In this document: positions 15,704 to 26,100 of the stretch, in pieces
Layout of the letters: every line of letters starts with the position of its first letter
Numbering within the stretch: the first letter of the stretch is position 1
Assembly (NCBI GenBank): GCA_026393855.1
Contig: JAPKZJ010000068.1
Coordinates: 45,798-109,797 of the forward strand
Direction: 5' to 3'
Length of the DNA: 64,000 bases
DNA from: Candidatus Aminicenantes bacterium
Lineage (GTDB): Bacteria; Acidobacteriota; Aminicenantia; Aminicenantales; UBA4085
Notes under the pieces: model-generated
What the model was told of the DNA's origin: nothing
The model's database searches: none
Seen by the model: only the letters and a program-made list of their open reading frames with translations
Translations under genes and position numbers: made by a program

Positions 15704-17835
15704 AGCTTCAGCCCGCCGCCGCCCGGCTGGGATTTCTGGCCTCCGCCTGGCAGATCCTCCTGCTGCGGGAATTCGCCGCCCAGTTCTACGGCTCCGAGCT
15801 ATCGTTCGGGTTCGTTTTGGCATTCTGGCTGCTCTGGGGCGGGTTGGGCAGCCGATCTGGCGGCGGCCGCCGTCCGGGGTGCGCCTCGGCCGAAAATCTC
15901 CTGCTGGCCGCTCTCTTCGGCGCGCCGATCGGATTCGCCATGCTGCGCCTATCGGGGCCGGCCTTGGGCCTGCTGCCCGGCGAAGTGACCGGCTTCGGAC
16001 CGATCCTGATTTTCGCCGCGGCCGCGACGGGACCGATGAATTTCTTCCTCGGAGCGGCCTTCGCCCGGGCCGCGTCCTCCGGGAGCTCGGCCGGCGCTTA
16101 CTTCTGGGAGTCGGCCGGCGCCGCGGCGGGCGCGGCGGTTTCCTACGCCATCCTGCTTCCCTTCCTTTCGACCGGGGCGGCCTTGGCCGCCGTCGGAATC
16201 ATCGGCGTCCTCGCTTCGCGGCTCGACGGACCCAAGGCGCGCCGCGGCCTGGTCTTGGCCGCGGCCGCGGGATGGAGCCTACTGCCGGCCGTCCTCGACG
16301 CCCCCGGACAAGTCCTTCACTGGCGCCCTTTCGAACTGGTCCTGACGACGGACGGCCGCTACGGCCGAGTCCAGGTCATCCGGGCCGCCGGGGAAGTGAC
16401 CGTCTATGAGAACGGGCTCAAATCTTTCACTGCCGGGGACAAGGCCGCGGGCGAGGAGGCGGCCGGATTCGCGCTCCTGCAGCGTCCCCGAACAGGCCGC
16501 GTCCTCCTTCTCGGCAACGGCTTCGCCGGCTTGGCCGCCGAAGTCCTGCGTTATGGGCCGGAAGCCGTCGAAATCGTCGAGACCGATCCGACTTTGTTCC
16601 AATCCGTGAAGCGTTTCCTGCCCCCGGAGGATATCGCCGCCCTGGCCGATCCGCGCATCGTCCTGACGATCGCGGACGGCCGGGCGTACTTGAGCCGCCA
16701 AAGCCCCGGGTTCGACGTCATCCTCATCGGCTTGCCCGACCCCGCCTCCGCCCAGATCAATCGCTTCTACTCGTCCGAATTCTTCCGCCTGGCGGCCGGC
16801 CGCCTCAAGCCCGGAGGGGTAATCTCCTTCCGCGCCGCGGCGGCGGAGAACTATGTCAGCCCGGTCCTGGCGCGATATCTCGGCACCCACGAGGCGACGC
16901 TCAAGACAGCCTTCTCCCGCGTCGAGGTCGTCCCAGGCGCCTCGGCCGTCTTTCTGGCCTCCCAGGGCCCGCTGACTCTCGATCCGGACCAGCTGGCCGA
17001 CGAGCTTGAACGAAGGGGGGTGGAGACGGCGTCCTTCAATCGGGGCTTTCTTCGAGCCCGGCTGCACCCGCTGCGCCGCGAGCGCCTGCGGACGGCCCTG
17101 GCCGCCGCAGACGCCGCTATCAACTCGGACGACCGGCCGATCGGCTTCCTGTACCAAACCGGCTTGTGGAGCGCCCAAAAGCGCGGGCCGGACGCGGCTT
17201 TGCTGAACTTCCTCGCCTCCACCCGCCCGCTCGTGCTTCTTCTGGCCGCCTTCCTGCCGCTCCTTGCCGCGATGGCCGTCTCGCTGGTGCGCTCCCGACG
17301 GCGGGCCCGAACGCCGCCCGCCTATCCGTTCGCAGTGATCGGTCTGACGACAATGGCCGTGGAAATTCTCCTCCTCATCCGCTACCAGACCCTATATGGC
17401 GGACTCTATGGCCGCGTCGCGCTCCTGCTCGGGTTGTTCATGGCCGGCACGGCAACGGGCGCTTGGCTGGCGGCTCGGCGCCGGACAGCCGGTCCGCTGG
17501 ATATTCTCATCCCTCCCATTTCCTCCTTCGCGCTCCTCGGCCTTTCCGCCTGGGGCTGGGACAAAGCGCTGGGCCCTATCTTGTTCGCCGGCCTATTCCC
17601 GATCTGGGGATGTTGGGGAGGATATCTCTTCGCCGCCTTGAGCCGGGCTCGTCCGGCCCCGGCCGAAAAAGCCGGCCGCGGCTATGCTGCCGATCTATTG
17701 GGGGCGTTTGCGGGTTCGCTCGTCCTGGCGGCGATTCTCCTGCCGCTCCTCGGACTCGACCGGCTGTTCGCCGCCCTGGCGGGCGTCAACCTCGCCCTTC
17801 TCGCCGCTTTGGCCTTGGACAGGCGCTTCCATTGA
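15661..17835 (+). CDS. polytopic membrane protein with spermidine-synthase-like domain
   Basis: A 724-residue protein with hydrophobic helices in residues 15-200, a soluble methyltransferase-fold domain (about 225-470) and more helices to the C-terminus (about 515-720). The soluble part has VLLLGNGFAGLAAEVL, VEIVETDPTLF and IADGRAYL, matching the nucleotide-binding loops of spermidine-synthase-like proteins. The aminopropyl-transfer substrate is unknown, and such fusions are mostly uncharacterised. I kept TTG 15661, which overlaps the radical-SAM gene, because AAGGGGGG lies just upstream; GTG 15694 is an alternative. Confidence 0.8.
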   Translation: MPDLPNADPRAVDLKLQPAAARLGFLASAWQILLLREFAAQFYGSELSFGFVLAFWLLWGGLGSRSGGGRRPGCASAENLLLAALFGAPIGFAMLRLSGPALGLLPGEVTGFGPILIFAAAATGPMNFFLGAAFARAASSGSSAGAYFWESAGAAAGAAVSYAILLPFLSTGAALAAVGIIGVLASRLDGPKARRGLVLAAAAGWSLLPAVLDAPGQVLHWRPFELVLTTDGRYGRVQVIRAAGEVTVYENGLKSFTAGDKAAGEEAAGFALLQRPRTGRVLLLGNGFAGLAAEVLRYGPEAVEIVETDPTLFQSVKRFLPPEDIAALADPRIVLTIADGRAYLSRQSPGFDVILIGLPDPASAQINRFYSSEFFRLAAGRLKPGGVISFRAAAAENYVSPVLARYLGTHEATLKTAFSRVEVVPGASAVFLASQGPLTLDPDQLADELERRGVETASFNRGFLRARLHPLRRERLRTALAAADAAINSDDRPIGFLYQTGLWSAQKRGPDAALLNFLASTRPLVLLLAAFLPLLAAMAVSLVRSRRRARTPPAYPFAVIGLTTMAVEILLLIRYQTLYGGLYGRVALLLGLFMAGTATGAWLAARRRTAGPLDILIPPISSFALLGLSAWGWDKALGPILFAGLFPIWGCWGGYLFAALSRARPAPAEKAGRGYAADLLGAFAGSLVLAAILLPLLGLDRLFAALAGVNLALLAALALDRRFH

Positions 17836-17846
17836 TCCCGGCTTCC

Positions 17847-17875
17847 TTGTGAGGGCGCAGGTTCTATCCTATAAT
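17847..17875 (+). promoter_or_regulatory. promoter of moxR, predicted near-leaderless
   Basis: TTGTGA (17847-17852), 17 bases, perfect TATAAT (17870-17875), then nine bases to ATG 17885. Transcription would begin within about three bases of the start codon. Confidence 0.65.
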
Positions 17876-17884
17876 CCGGTTCTC

Positions 17885-18820
17885 ATGGCCCCTAATGCCG
17901 CCGAAACTCTGATCGCCAGCATCCGCCGCGTCTTCATCGGCGAGGAAGCCACGGTCCGGCTGGCCGTGACCGCTCTGCTGGCCCGTGGACATCTGTTGAT
18001 CGAGGACGTCCCCGGCATCGGCAAAACCCTTCTCGGGATCGCCCTGGCTCGGTCGATCGACGCGTCTTTCAAGCGCATCCAGTTCACCAACGACCTCCTG
18101 CCCTCGGACATCCTCGGCCTATCAATCTATGACGCCAAGACCGGGGCCTTCGACTTCAAGCCCGGCCCCATCTTCAACCAGATCATCCTGGCCGACGAGA
18201 TCAACCGGACGACCCCCAAGACCCAGAGCGCCCTGCTCGAGGCCATGAGCGACCTGCAGGTGTCCGTGGACGGGGCGACGCGGCCCTTGCCCTTGCCGTT
18301 CATGATCATCGCCACCCAGAACCCGATCGAGTATCACGGGACGTTCCCGCTCCCGGAAGCCCAGCTTGACCGGTTCCTCCTACGGCTGAAAATCGGCTAT
18401 CCGACGCGCCGGGACGAGACCGAGATCATCCGGGGGACGGATTACTATGAACGGGCCCAGCGGCTCGATCCCGTCCTGTCCGCCGCCGAGATCCTATCCC
18501 TGCAGGAACGCGTGGGATCTGTCCGGATCGATCCATCCCTGTTGGGTTACATTCTCGACCTTGTCCGTGCCACCCGGGACGACCACCGCGTCAAGCTGGG
18601 CGCCAGCCCGCGGGGGGCGCTCCTCCTGCGGCGGGCCTCCCAGGCCTACGCCCTGACGCACGGCCGGGAGCACCTCCTCCCCGAAGACATCCAAACCGTG
18701 GCCGTCCCCGTCCTGGCCCACCGGATCATCATCGACTCGCAATCCTACGGCCTTGTCCGCATTCACGAATCGGACGCCGAGATCGAGGAGGTCCTGCGCC
18801 GGGTCCCGGTCCCGGTCTGA
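17885..18820 (+). CDS. MoxR family AAA+ ATPase
   Basis: A 311-residue MoxR chaperone-type ATPase. Walker A is DVPGIGKTLL (about 41-50), Walker B is IILADEINRTTP (about 101-112), and the sensor region is MIIATQNPIEYHGTFPLPEAQLDRF, split by the typical MoxR insert. MoxR proteins assist assembly or activation of partners carrying DUF58 or von Willebrand domains. Here the partner is the DUF58-transglutaminase fusion 11 bases downstream. No Shine-Dalgarno precedes ATG 17885, which fits the near-leaderless promoter. Confidence 0.93.
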   Translation: MAPNAAETLIASIRRVFIGEEATVRLAVTALLARGHLLIEDVPGIGKTLLGIALARSIDASFKRIQFTNDLLPSDILGLSIYDAKTGAFDFKPGPIFNQIILADEINRTTPKTQSALLEAMSDLQVSVDGATRPLPLPFMIIATQNPIEYHGTFPLPEAQLDRFLLRLKIGYPTRRDETEIIRGTDYYERAQRLDPVLSAAEILSLQERVGSVRIDPSLLGYILDLVRATRDDHRVKLGASPRGALLLRRASQAYALTHGREHLLPEDIQTVAVPVLAHRIIIDSQSYGLVRIHESDAEIEEVLRRVPVPV

Positions 18821-18831
18821 GCCGAACCCCC

Positions 18832-21810
18832 ATGCGCTGGACCCGCCTGGGCTTGTCCGTTCTCGCCGCCGCCGCCTTCACCGCGTTCGGCGGCCTGATC
18901 GGGGGCAACAATCTTCTCTATCTGGTGGCCGCCGTCCTATTGGCTGCACTCCTCACGTCGTATATCCAAACCCGGTTCGGCGCCGTCGGGATCGAGATCG
19001 ACTTCGAGATCCCCGAGCAGGTCTTTCGCGACGCGCCGTGCCTGATTCCGATCGAAGCCCGTAACCCTAAACGCCGGGCTCTCCACCAGATGGCCGTCGC
19101 AGGCCCCTGGGGCCGGGCCGAGCTGCCCTTTATCCCGGGGCGCGGCTCGGCCCGGGCCGAGATGACCCATGTCTTCCGGCGCCGCGGCCGGACCTCGGCC
19201 GATGACCTGGTCCTTGAATGCGTCCAGCCCTTCGGCCTCTTCCGGCACCGCCGACCGCTCAAGGAAGTGGTCGTTACCGTCCTGCCGCCTCTCCACGAAA
19301 TCTTCGGCCGGCCCGAGACGTCGGCCGTCCGGCAGGACTCCGTTCCTGTTCCCAAGCGCGGTGTCGGGGACGAGTTTCACGGCGTCCACGAATACGGCCC
19401 GGGCGAGGACTCCCGGCTCATCAATTGGAAGCTGACCGCTCGAACCGGCCGCCCGCTCATCCTGGAGTTCGCTCAGACCGTCGGCAACCGGGTCACCGTC
19501 ACGGTGGACGGCGCGCCCGGGCCGGAGACCGAGGCGCGGATCTCGGAAGCGGCGTCCCTGGCCCGGTTCTTTATCGATGAAGGCGCCGAAGTGCGGCTCC
19601 GGACGAACGAAGGAGAGCTGGCCTACGGCCGAGGATTGCTTCATCTTCAGGCGATCCTGGAGACGCTGGCCCTGCTCGGCGAAGGCAGGGAAGTTCGGGC
19701 GGCGCCGGGGAAGAGCTTGATCCCTCCCCGGCCCGCGGCTCCCCCGCCGGATTCGCCTCCGGCATCGCTCTACCTGGCCGCGTCCTCGGCAATCGCCGCG
19801 CTCTGGCTCGTCGACAGGATTCCGCCCCTGTTCACAGCCGTTTCGGCCCTGATCCTGCCGGTCGGCTGGATCTTCGATCGTCGCAAGCTCCACCCCGTCC
19901 CGCGCTGGGCCTTCGATGCGGGTGCCCTGGTCGTGCTCGTATTGGCCTTCCTGGTGGGACTTCCCGCGGCCGGCCTCATCCCGACCGTCGCGGCCATTCT
20001 CGTCTATGTGACAACGGCCTATCTCTGGTCGCCCAAGACCGCGCCGGTCCGGAGCCGCCTCCTGCTGACCTTCTTTCTGCTCTTCGTCCTGGCTTCGAGC
20101 CAGGCCGTGGACCTCTGGTATCTACCGGTCTTCGCCGCGTTCTTCCTGGCCACGGGCGGCTGGCTGGCCCGCTGGAACGATCCCCCGACGGCTCCGGGCC
20201 CGCGGGCAAACCGGAAGCGGGGCGTCTTGGCGGCGGGCGGCCGCGTCCTGCTTCTGGCCGTCCTTCTGTTCGCCGTGCTGCCCCGCGCCTACAGCCCGCG
20301 CATGCAGCAGCTTCTGGCGTCGACGGGCTTGAGCCGATTCCAGGATCCTCGGACGTCCTTCGCCGGGCTTTCGGATCGAGTCGATCTGGGATTCTTCGGT
20401 CCGCTCCGGAAGAACCCGGCCCGGGCCATGCAAATCAGCTTTCCCGGTTCCCCCGCCGGCTTCAGACGGCCCGACGTCCTTCGGGTTCGGGCGGGCGCAT
20501 TCGATCGCTTCACGGGCCGACGCTGGGTTCGGAGCGGGGGGGACTTCCTGGTCAGGGAAGGCAGCCGTCCGATCAAATCGCGAAACGGCCTTTACGCGGT
20601 CCGCAACCGCGACGGGCTGATTGCCTTTCCCGGCTACGATCCGGCGCGGACGGCGATCGCCCAGGAGCTTCTCGTCTATCCCATGATCGGATCGACCGTC
20701 TTCAGCGCCGGCGGCATCGCCGCCCTGCAAACGGGGACGCGCTCGGCCGCCTTCGACCTCGACGACACCGTCTCCTTTCCTTTCCTGTTCGGCGTCCCGA
20801 TCCGATACCGCGTCCTTTCGTTATCAGAAGCCCCGGCCTATGGCGATGCCATCGAAGGCTACGAAGGGATCCTCGCGGAACGGTTCCTCGATCCGGACGG
20901 CACGGATGCCCGCTGGACGGCCGAAGCGGAGCGGATGACGGCTCGGGCCAAAACGGCGGAAGAACGGGCGGCTGATATGGAGGCGTGGTTCAAAACGCGA
21001 TTCTCCTATTCCCTGGCGACGGCCGATAACCGTCAGGACCTGGCCTCGTTCCTCTGGACGACACGGGCCGGCAACTGCGAGTATTTCGCCTCGGCCATGA
21101 CCCTGCTCCTCCGCCGGCTTGGCATCCCCAGCCGGCTGGTCGTCGGCTTCCTGGCGGCCGAATGGAACGAGTTCGGCGGATTCTTCGACGTCCGCCAAAG
21201 CGACGCTCACGCCTGGGTCGAAGCCTATCTGCCGGGCCGAGGCTGGACGACCTTCGATCCGACTCCGGCCGACGTTCTCGACCGGGGGGGGCGAACTCTT
21301 TTAGCCTGGGCCTGGGGCCGGATCCGCCGGGGCCTGGATGCGGTCGAGTCGCGTTGGTATCGGTATATCGTCGGCTACGATCCGGAGACCCGTTTGTCGC
21401 TCTTTCATCTGCTCGGGCAGGCTTTCTCGCGCCTGATCCTCCCGGCCGGCGGAGCGGCTCTCTTGCTCGCCGTCCTGGCGGTCATCGGGAGCAAGGGGAA
21501 GTTCCTCCGACGGTGGCGGCGGAAGCGGCGGCGGCGATCGCGCCGGGAGCACTTCTACTACCGCGTCCTCGACAAGCTGGAGCGGACCGGCTTCGAGCGT
21601 TCGCCCGGGCAGACTGCGGCCGATTGGGCAGCCGACGTCGTCCGCAAGCGGCCCGAACTGGCAGACCTGCTCGGCTTGACGGAAACTTTCTACCTTGTCC
21701 GCTACGCCGGCGTGAGCCTGTCCGCCGACGACGAGCGCCGGGCCCACGCGGCCTCGGACCGACTGCTATCTGCGATTGGCCGAGTTTCTTCTGGGAGAAA
21801 GAGCAACTGA
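18832..21810 (+). CDS. DUF58 - transglutaminase (TgpA-like) fusion membrane protein
   Basis: One 992-residue chain joins two proteins that are usually separate. The N-terminal part has two membrane helices (about 5-45) and a DUF58 domain with GDEFHGVHEYGPGEDSRLIN (about 181-200). After a proline-rich linker (about 300-315) come six or so helices (315-485), then an extracytoplasmic transglutaminase-like domain with the triad Cys749 (AGNCEYF), His793 (DAHAWVEAY) and Asp809 (TTFDPTP). A last helix (about 870-890), an Arg-rich segment and a DUF4129-like tail follow. It probably acts on the cell envelope and is likely regulated by the MoxR ATPase just upstream. Confidence 0.92.
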   Translation: MRWTRLGLSVLAAAAFTAFGGLIGGNNLLYLVAAVLLAALLTSYIQTRFGAVGIEIDFEIPEQVFRDAPCLIPIEARNPKRRALHQMAVAGPWGRAELPFIPGRGSARAEMTHVFRRRGRTSADDLVLECVQPFGLFRHRRPLKEVVVTVLPPLHEIFGRPETSAVRQDSVPVPKRGVGDEFHGVHEYGPGEDSRLINWKLTARTGRPLILEFAQTVGNRVTVTVDGAPGPETEARISEAASLARFFIDEGAEVRLRTNEGELAYGRGLLHLQAILETLALLGEGREVRAAPGKSLIPPRPAAPPPDSPPASLYLAASSAIAALWLVDRIPPLFTAVSALILPVGWIFDRRKLHPVPRWAFDAGALVVLVLAFLVGLPAAGLIPTVAAILVYVTTAYLWSPKTAPVRSRLLLTFFLLFVLASSQAVDLWYLPVFAAFFLATGGWLARWNDPPTAPGPRANRKRGVLAAGGRVLLLAVLLFAVLPRAYSPRMQQLLASTGLSRFQDPRTSFAGLSDRVDLGFFGPLRKNPARAMQISFPGSPAGFRRPDVLRVRAGAFDRFTGRRWVRSGGDFLVREGSRPIKSRNGLYAVRNRDGLIAFPGYDPARTAIAQELLVYPMIGSTVFSAGGIAALQTGTRSAAFDLDDTVSFPFLFGVPIRYRVLSLSEAPAYGDAIEGYEGILAERFLDPDGTDARWTAEAERMTARAKTAEERAADMEAWFKTRFSYSLATADNRQDLASFLWTTRAGNCEYFASAMTLLLRRLGIPSRLVVGFLAAEWNEFGGFFDVRQSDAHAWVEAYLPGRGWTTFDPTPADVLDRGGRTLLAWAWGRIRRGLDAVESRWYRYIVGYDPETRLSLFHLLGQAFSRLILPAGGAALLLAVLAVIGSKGKFLRRWRRKRRRRSRREHFYYRVLDKLERTGFERSPGQTAADWAADVVRKRPELADLLGLTETFYLVRYAGVSLSADDERRAHAASDRLLSAIGRVSSGRKSN

Positions 21811-21845
21811 AGGGTTTCCCGCTATCCCGAAAAGCTCTTCAACTT

Positions 21846-22030
21846 GGGCGAGGGGTATGGGGGTCAAAACCAATCGACGAGGAAGCGAGCACGGTCCCCT
21901 GCGAAGCAGGGGGAGCGACCGAGTCGGCGGAGCGAACGCGCTCGCTGGGCGCGTGAGCGTGTTTTGACTCCCATACCCCGAGCCCTTCCTCGCTGGGGGC
22001 GCGAACGTGTTTGGCCCCTCATCCCCGAAC
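21846..22030. repeat. inverted-repeat element between the DUF58 fusion and fbp
   Basis: The 297-base gap has no gene. A 25-base arm (21846-21870, GGGCGAGGGGTATGGGGGTC then AAAAC) is complementary at 22 of 25 positions to 21961-21985. Between them is a perfect hairpin, CCCCTGC-GAA-GCAGGGG (21897-21913), and repeated GAGCGA/GAGCGAAC motifs. The segment 21940-21983 recurs degenerately as a direct repeat at about 21990-22030 (TCGCTGGG, CGTGTTT, CCCC). It shares no clear sequence with the element at 4303. Confidence 0.7.
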
Positions 22031-22036
22031 CGGATC

Positions 22037-22065
22037 TTGCTTGAAACCGCCGTCCCGGCTATAGT
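22037..22065 (+). promoter_or_regulatory. possible promoter of fbp
   Basis: TTGCTT (22037-22042), 17 bases, TATAGT (22060-22065). The leader to ATG 22108 is about 36 bases and holds AAGGAGGA. Confidence 0.5.
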
Positions 22066-22107
22066 GAATTCAGCCCGGGCCTCCCGGGCTTCGCGGAAGG
22101 AGGAGCC

Positions 22108-23094
22108 ATGCTGACGTTTGAAGACACCTTCATGGATTTCCTGCTCGAACACCAGGAGCGCCGCAACCGGTCCTACCACTTCCTGATCCTGATGAACTCG
22201 CTCCTCAACGCCGCCAAGCGCATCCAGTTCTACTACCAGACGGGCGCGCTGCGGGGCAACCTCGGCCAAGCCGGAGAGATGAATTGCCAGGGCGAGGACG
22301 TGATGATGATGGACCAGATCGCGGACTCCCTGGTCATGCACTACCTGAAGCGGTCCGGCCGGGTCATCCAGGCCGTCAGCGAGGAGTCCGAGGACGTCAT
22401 CCCGATGAATCTCGAGGGGGGGCGCTACTTCGTCTACTACGACCCGATGGACGGCTCCTCGAACATCCCCCACAACCTGCCGATCGGCACCCTGTTCGGC
22501 GTGGCCAAGCGAAACATGGAGGGTCCGGAGGACTTCCATCTGCGGGCCGGCCGGGAGTTTATCGCGGCCGGGATGTTCGTCATCCCCACCGGCACTTTCA
22601 CCATCGGTCTCAAGGACGCCGGCTGCTGGCGCTTCCACATCGACGAGACGGGCAACTACGTCAAGCCCACGCAGATGCATCTGCCCGAGGACCGCAAGAA
22701 TTGGGAGCTGTCCTACAACGCGGCCAACCGCGAAACATTCGCAGCGGAGGTGCAGAGCTGGCTGCAGGAGAACAAGCGCAAATACCACTTTCGCTACATG
22801 GGCGCACTGGCCGCCGACTTCCACCGTGTCCTGACCAACGGCGGGATGTTCCTCTACCCGGCCATCGTCAACCATCCCAATCCGAAGAAGAACCGGCCCT
22901 ACGGGAAGTTGCGTCTGATGTACGAGGCCGCCGTGGTCTCATTCATGGCCTGCGAAGCGGGCGGCGACGCGATCGACGAGCAGGGCTTGCCGATCCTCGA
23001 CATCCGTCCGGTCAAGCCTCACCAGCGGACCTCGCTCTACCTGGGCTCCAAGCCCCTGATCGAAGAGATCAAGGCCGTCCTGACCGCCGTCTGA
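22108..23094 (+). CDS. fbp: fructose-1,6-bisphosphatase class I
   Basis: Hydrolyses fructose 1,6-bisphosphate in gluconeogenesis. The 328-residue protein has the family signature as YYDPMDGSSNIPHNLPIGTL (about residues 110-129), the metal-binding EE in AVSEESED, and the substrate-binding RYMGALAADFHR and YGKLRLMYEA. It begins after a strong ribosome binding site (GGAAGGAGGAGCC). It is convergent with the RND pump gene, only seven bases away. Together with glgC at 34842 it points to glucose storage and gluconeogenic flux. Confidence 0.93.
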   Translation: MLTFEDTFMDFLLEHQERRNRSYHFLILMNSLLNAAKRIQFYYQTGALRGNLGQAGEMNCQGEDVMMMDQIADSLVMHYLKRSGRVIQAVSEESEDVIPMNLEGGRYFVYYDPMDGSSNIPHNLPIGTLFGVAKRNMEGPEDFHLRAGREFIAAGMFVIPTGTFTIGLKDAGCWRFHIDETGNYVKPTQMHLPEDRKNWELSYNAANRETFAAEVQSWLQENKRKYHFRYMGALAADFHRVLTNGGMFLYPAIVNHPNPKKNRPYGKLRLMYEAAVVSFMACEAGGDAIDEQGLPILDIRPVKPHQRTSLYLGSKPLIEEIKAVLTAV

Positions 23095-23101
23095 TCCGGA
23101 C

Positions 23102-26100
23102 TCAGACCGCGGTCTTTTTCTTGCGGCGGAACATCCCCGAGAGATCGTCCACGATCGAATAGACAACCGGGACCACGACCAGGGTCAGCACGGTCGAGCT
23201 GGTCAGGCCGCCGATGATCGTATAACCGATGCCGGCCCGGAAGTTCGAGCTCGTCCCGAACCCGACCGCCACCGGGATCATGCCCAAGATCATGGCCAGG
23301 GTCGTCATCAGAATCGGGCGCAGCCGGGTCGACCCGGCCTCGACGATGGCCTCGAAGCGGGCCATGCCGCGCTTGCGCAGGACGTTGGTATAGTCGATCA
23401 GCAAAATCGAGTTCTTGGTCACCAGCCCCATCAGCATGATCAGGCCGATGAAGGCGACCATGTCGAAAAGCTTGTTGGCCAGCAGCAGTCCCAGGACGGC
23501 GCCGATCATGGACAGGGGCAGGGCCAGCATGATGACCAGCGGCTGGACGAACGACCCGAACTGGGAGGCCAGGACCATGTAGACGAAGATAATGGCCATG
23601 GCCATGGCCAGCCCCAGCGAGGCGAACATCTTGCGGTTCTGCTCGACTTGGCCGCCGAACTCGTAGCTGACGCCCTTGGGGAATTCGATGCCGGCCAGGG
23701 CGGTGTTGACCTTGGTCGTCAATTCGCTGTAGGCCCGGCCTTTCAGGGTATTGGCCCCGACCATGATCTGCCGGGTCCGGTTGGACCGCCGGATCTGGGT
23801 CGGGCCGTTGACGGTCCGCAGGCCGGCCACCTGGTCCAGGCTGATGGTCCCGCCCCGCATCAGGGGCACATAGACCCGGCCTAAACGAGTCAGGTCGGAT
23901 CGGACCTCCTCGGAGGCCCGTACGCGGATGTCGACGAGGCGCTCCCCTTCGCGGAACTTCGAAGCCAGGTCGCCGTCGACGATCGAGCGCATGACCCCGG
24001 CCACCTGGGCGGTGCCGGTGCCGAGCCGGGCGGCCCGGACGCGATCAATCTGAATCTGGATCTCCGGCTTGGGCGGCCGGTTGTCGGAGTTGACGTCGAC
24101 CAGCCCGCTGATGCCCTGCAGGGCCGTCTTGACCTGATCACCGGCCTGATTGAGCCCGGCCAGGTCCGTGCCCTTGAGGTTGATCTGGATGGGCAGCTGC
24201 TGCATGGCCGCGAAGGCCGCCCCGCCCATGGAGGAGGCCTCCTGGAACGTGATCGTGGCCCCCGCCACCTGGGCCAGGACGGGCCGCAGCCGGTCCTCGT
24301 AGGCCCGGGCTTGGTTGGTCGGAATCTTCAGCTTGACGTTGATGGTGGCGACGTCCGAAGAGCCGTCGGTCGAACCGACGACCGTGGCCACGTCCCCCAC
24401 TTCGGGCTGAGCCTTAAGAATCGTCTCGATCGACCGGATGATCCGGTCGGTCTGTTCGAGCGCCGTGCCGGACGCGGTCTGGATCGCGAGGTTGAACTCG
24501 GGCCGGTCGCCGCGCGGCGTGCCGCCCGTGCCGATCACGGTGAAGAGGTAGGCGCTGATGAGAAAGACGACGGTGGTCAGGGCGATCATCGTCTTGCGGT
24601 GGCGCAGCGACCAGCGCAGGAGGGGACGGTAGCTCTCGCCCAGCTTGTCGTAGCCGTTGGCGACCAGGTGCTCCAGCCGCCAGGCCAGGGTCTTGCGGCC
24701 GCCGCGTTCGGTCTTCTTGAAAAAGTGGGCCGACAGCATGGGGGCGAAGGTGAAGGCCTCGAACAGGGAAATCAGGACGGCCGCCGCGACGGTGATGCCG
24801 AACTGGCGGAAGAATTTGCCCGCGATGCCGGTGGTGAAAGCCACCGGCAGGAAGACCGCCACGATGGTCAGCGTCGTGGCCGTGACGGCCATGCCGACCT
24901 CGGAGGTCCCGGTGCTGGCAGCCGTCATCGGGTCCTGGCCCAGCTTGTCCATGTGCCGGAAGATGTTCTCCCGGACGACGATGGCGTCGTCGATCAGCAG
25001 GCCGATCGACAGGCTCAAGGCCAGCAGGGTGATCATGTTCACGGTGTAGCCGAAGAGGGCCATGACGGCGAAGGCGGCGATCAGGCAGACCGGCAGGCCG
25101 GCCACCGTGATCAAGGTGTTGCGCAGGTCGCCGAAGGAGAACAGCACGACCAGCCCGGCCAGCAGGATGCCCAGGAGCAGCGTGCGAAGGACGTCGTCGC
25201 GGGACTCCTTGATCTGGAGCGAGGAATCCGTCGTCGTCCGGATGTCCAGGTCGGGATGGGCGGCCCGAACCGAGGCGATCATCTTGTTGACCTGATCGGC
25301 CACCTTGACGGTGTTGGTCCCGGATTGCTTCTGGACAACCAGCGAGACGCACTCCTGGCCGTTGATCCGGGAGATGGTCCGCTTGATCTTGAAGCCGTCT
25401 TTGATCACCGCCAGATCCTTGAGGAACACGGGGTTGCCGCCGGCGCTGGCCACGACCACATCCAGGATCTCCGAAAGGTCGGTGAACTCGGCCTTGGTCC
25501 GGATCAGGAAATCCTGGCTGCGGCCGGTGACCCGGCCGGCCGGCATGTTCAGGTTCTCGCTCCGGATGGCCTGGGTGACCTGGGCGATGGACAGGCCCAG
25601 GGCGTTGAGCTTGTCGAGATTGACCTCGACCTGGATCTCGCGCTCCTGGCCGCCGATGAGATCGACGCCGCCGACGCCTTCGACCTGCTGAATCTGAACC
25701 TTGACGGTGTCGTCGACGAGCTGCCGGACTTCGGGCAGGCTCATCCGGCCGCCCCGGCTCGAAACGGCATAGGAGATGATCGGCGAGGCCGAGGGGTCGA
25801 ACTTGTTGATGACCGGCTCGATGATCTCGCGCGGCAGGCTGTTGCGGATGCTGGCGATCTTCTCCCGCACCTCGGTCGAGGCCAGTTGGGCGTCCTTTTC
25901 CAGGACGAAGGCCGCCAGGATGACCGAGACGCCCTCGGCCGAGGTCGAAGTGATCTTGTCCACCCCGTTGATGGCGCTCAAGGCGTCCTCGATCGGCTTG
26001 GTCACCTGGCTTTCCATCTCCTCGGGGCCGACCCCGGGATTGGCCACGGTCACGGCCACATAAGGCAGGGAGATGTCGGGCATCAAATCCACACCCAGGC

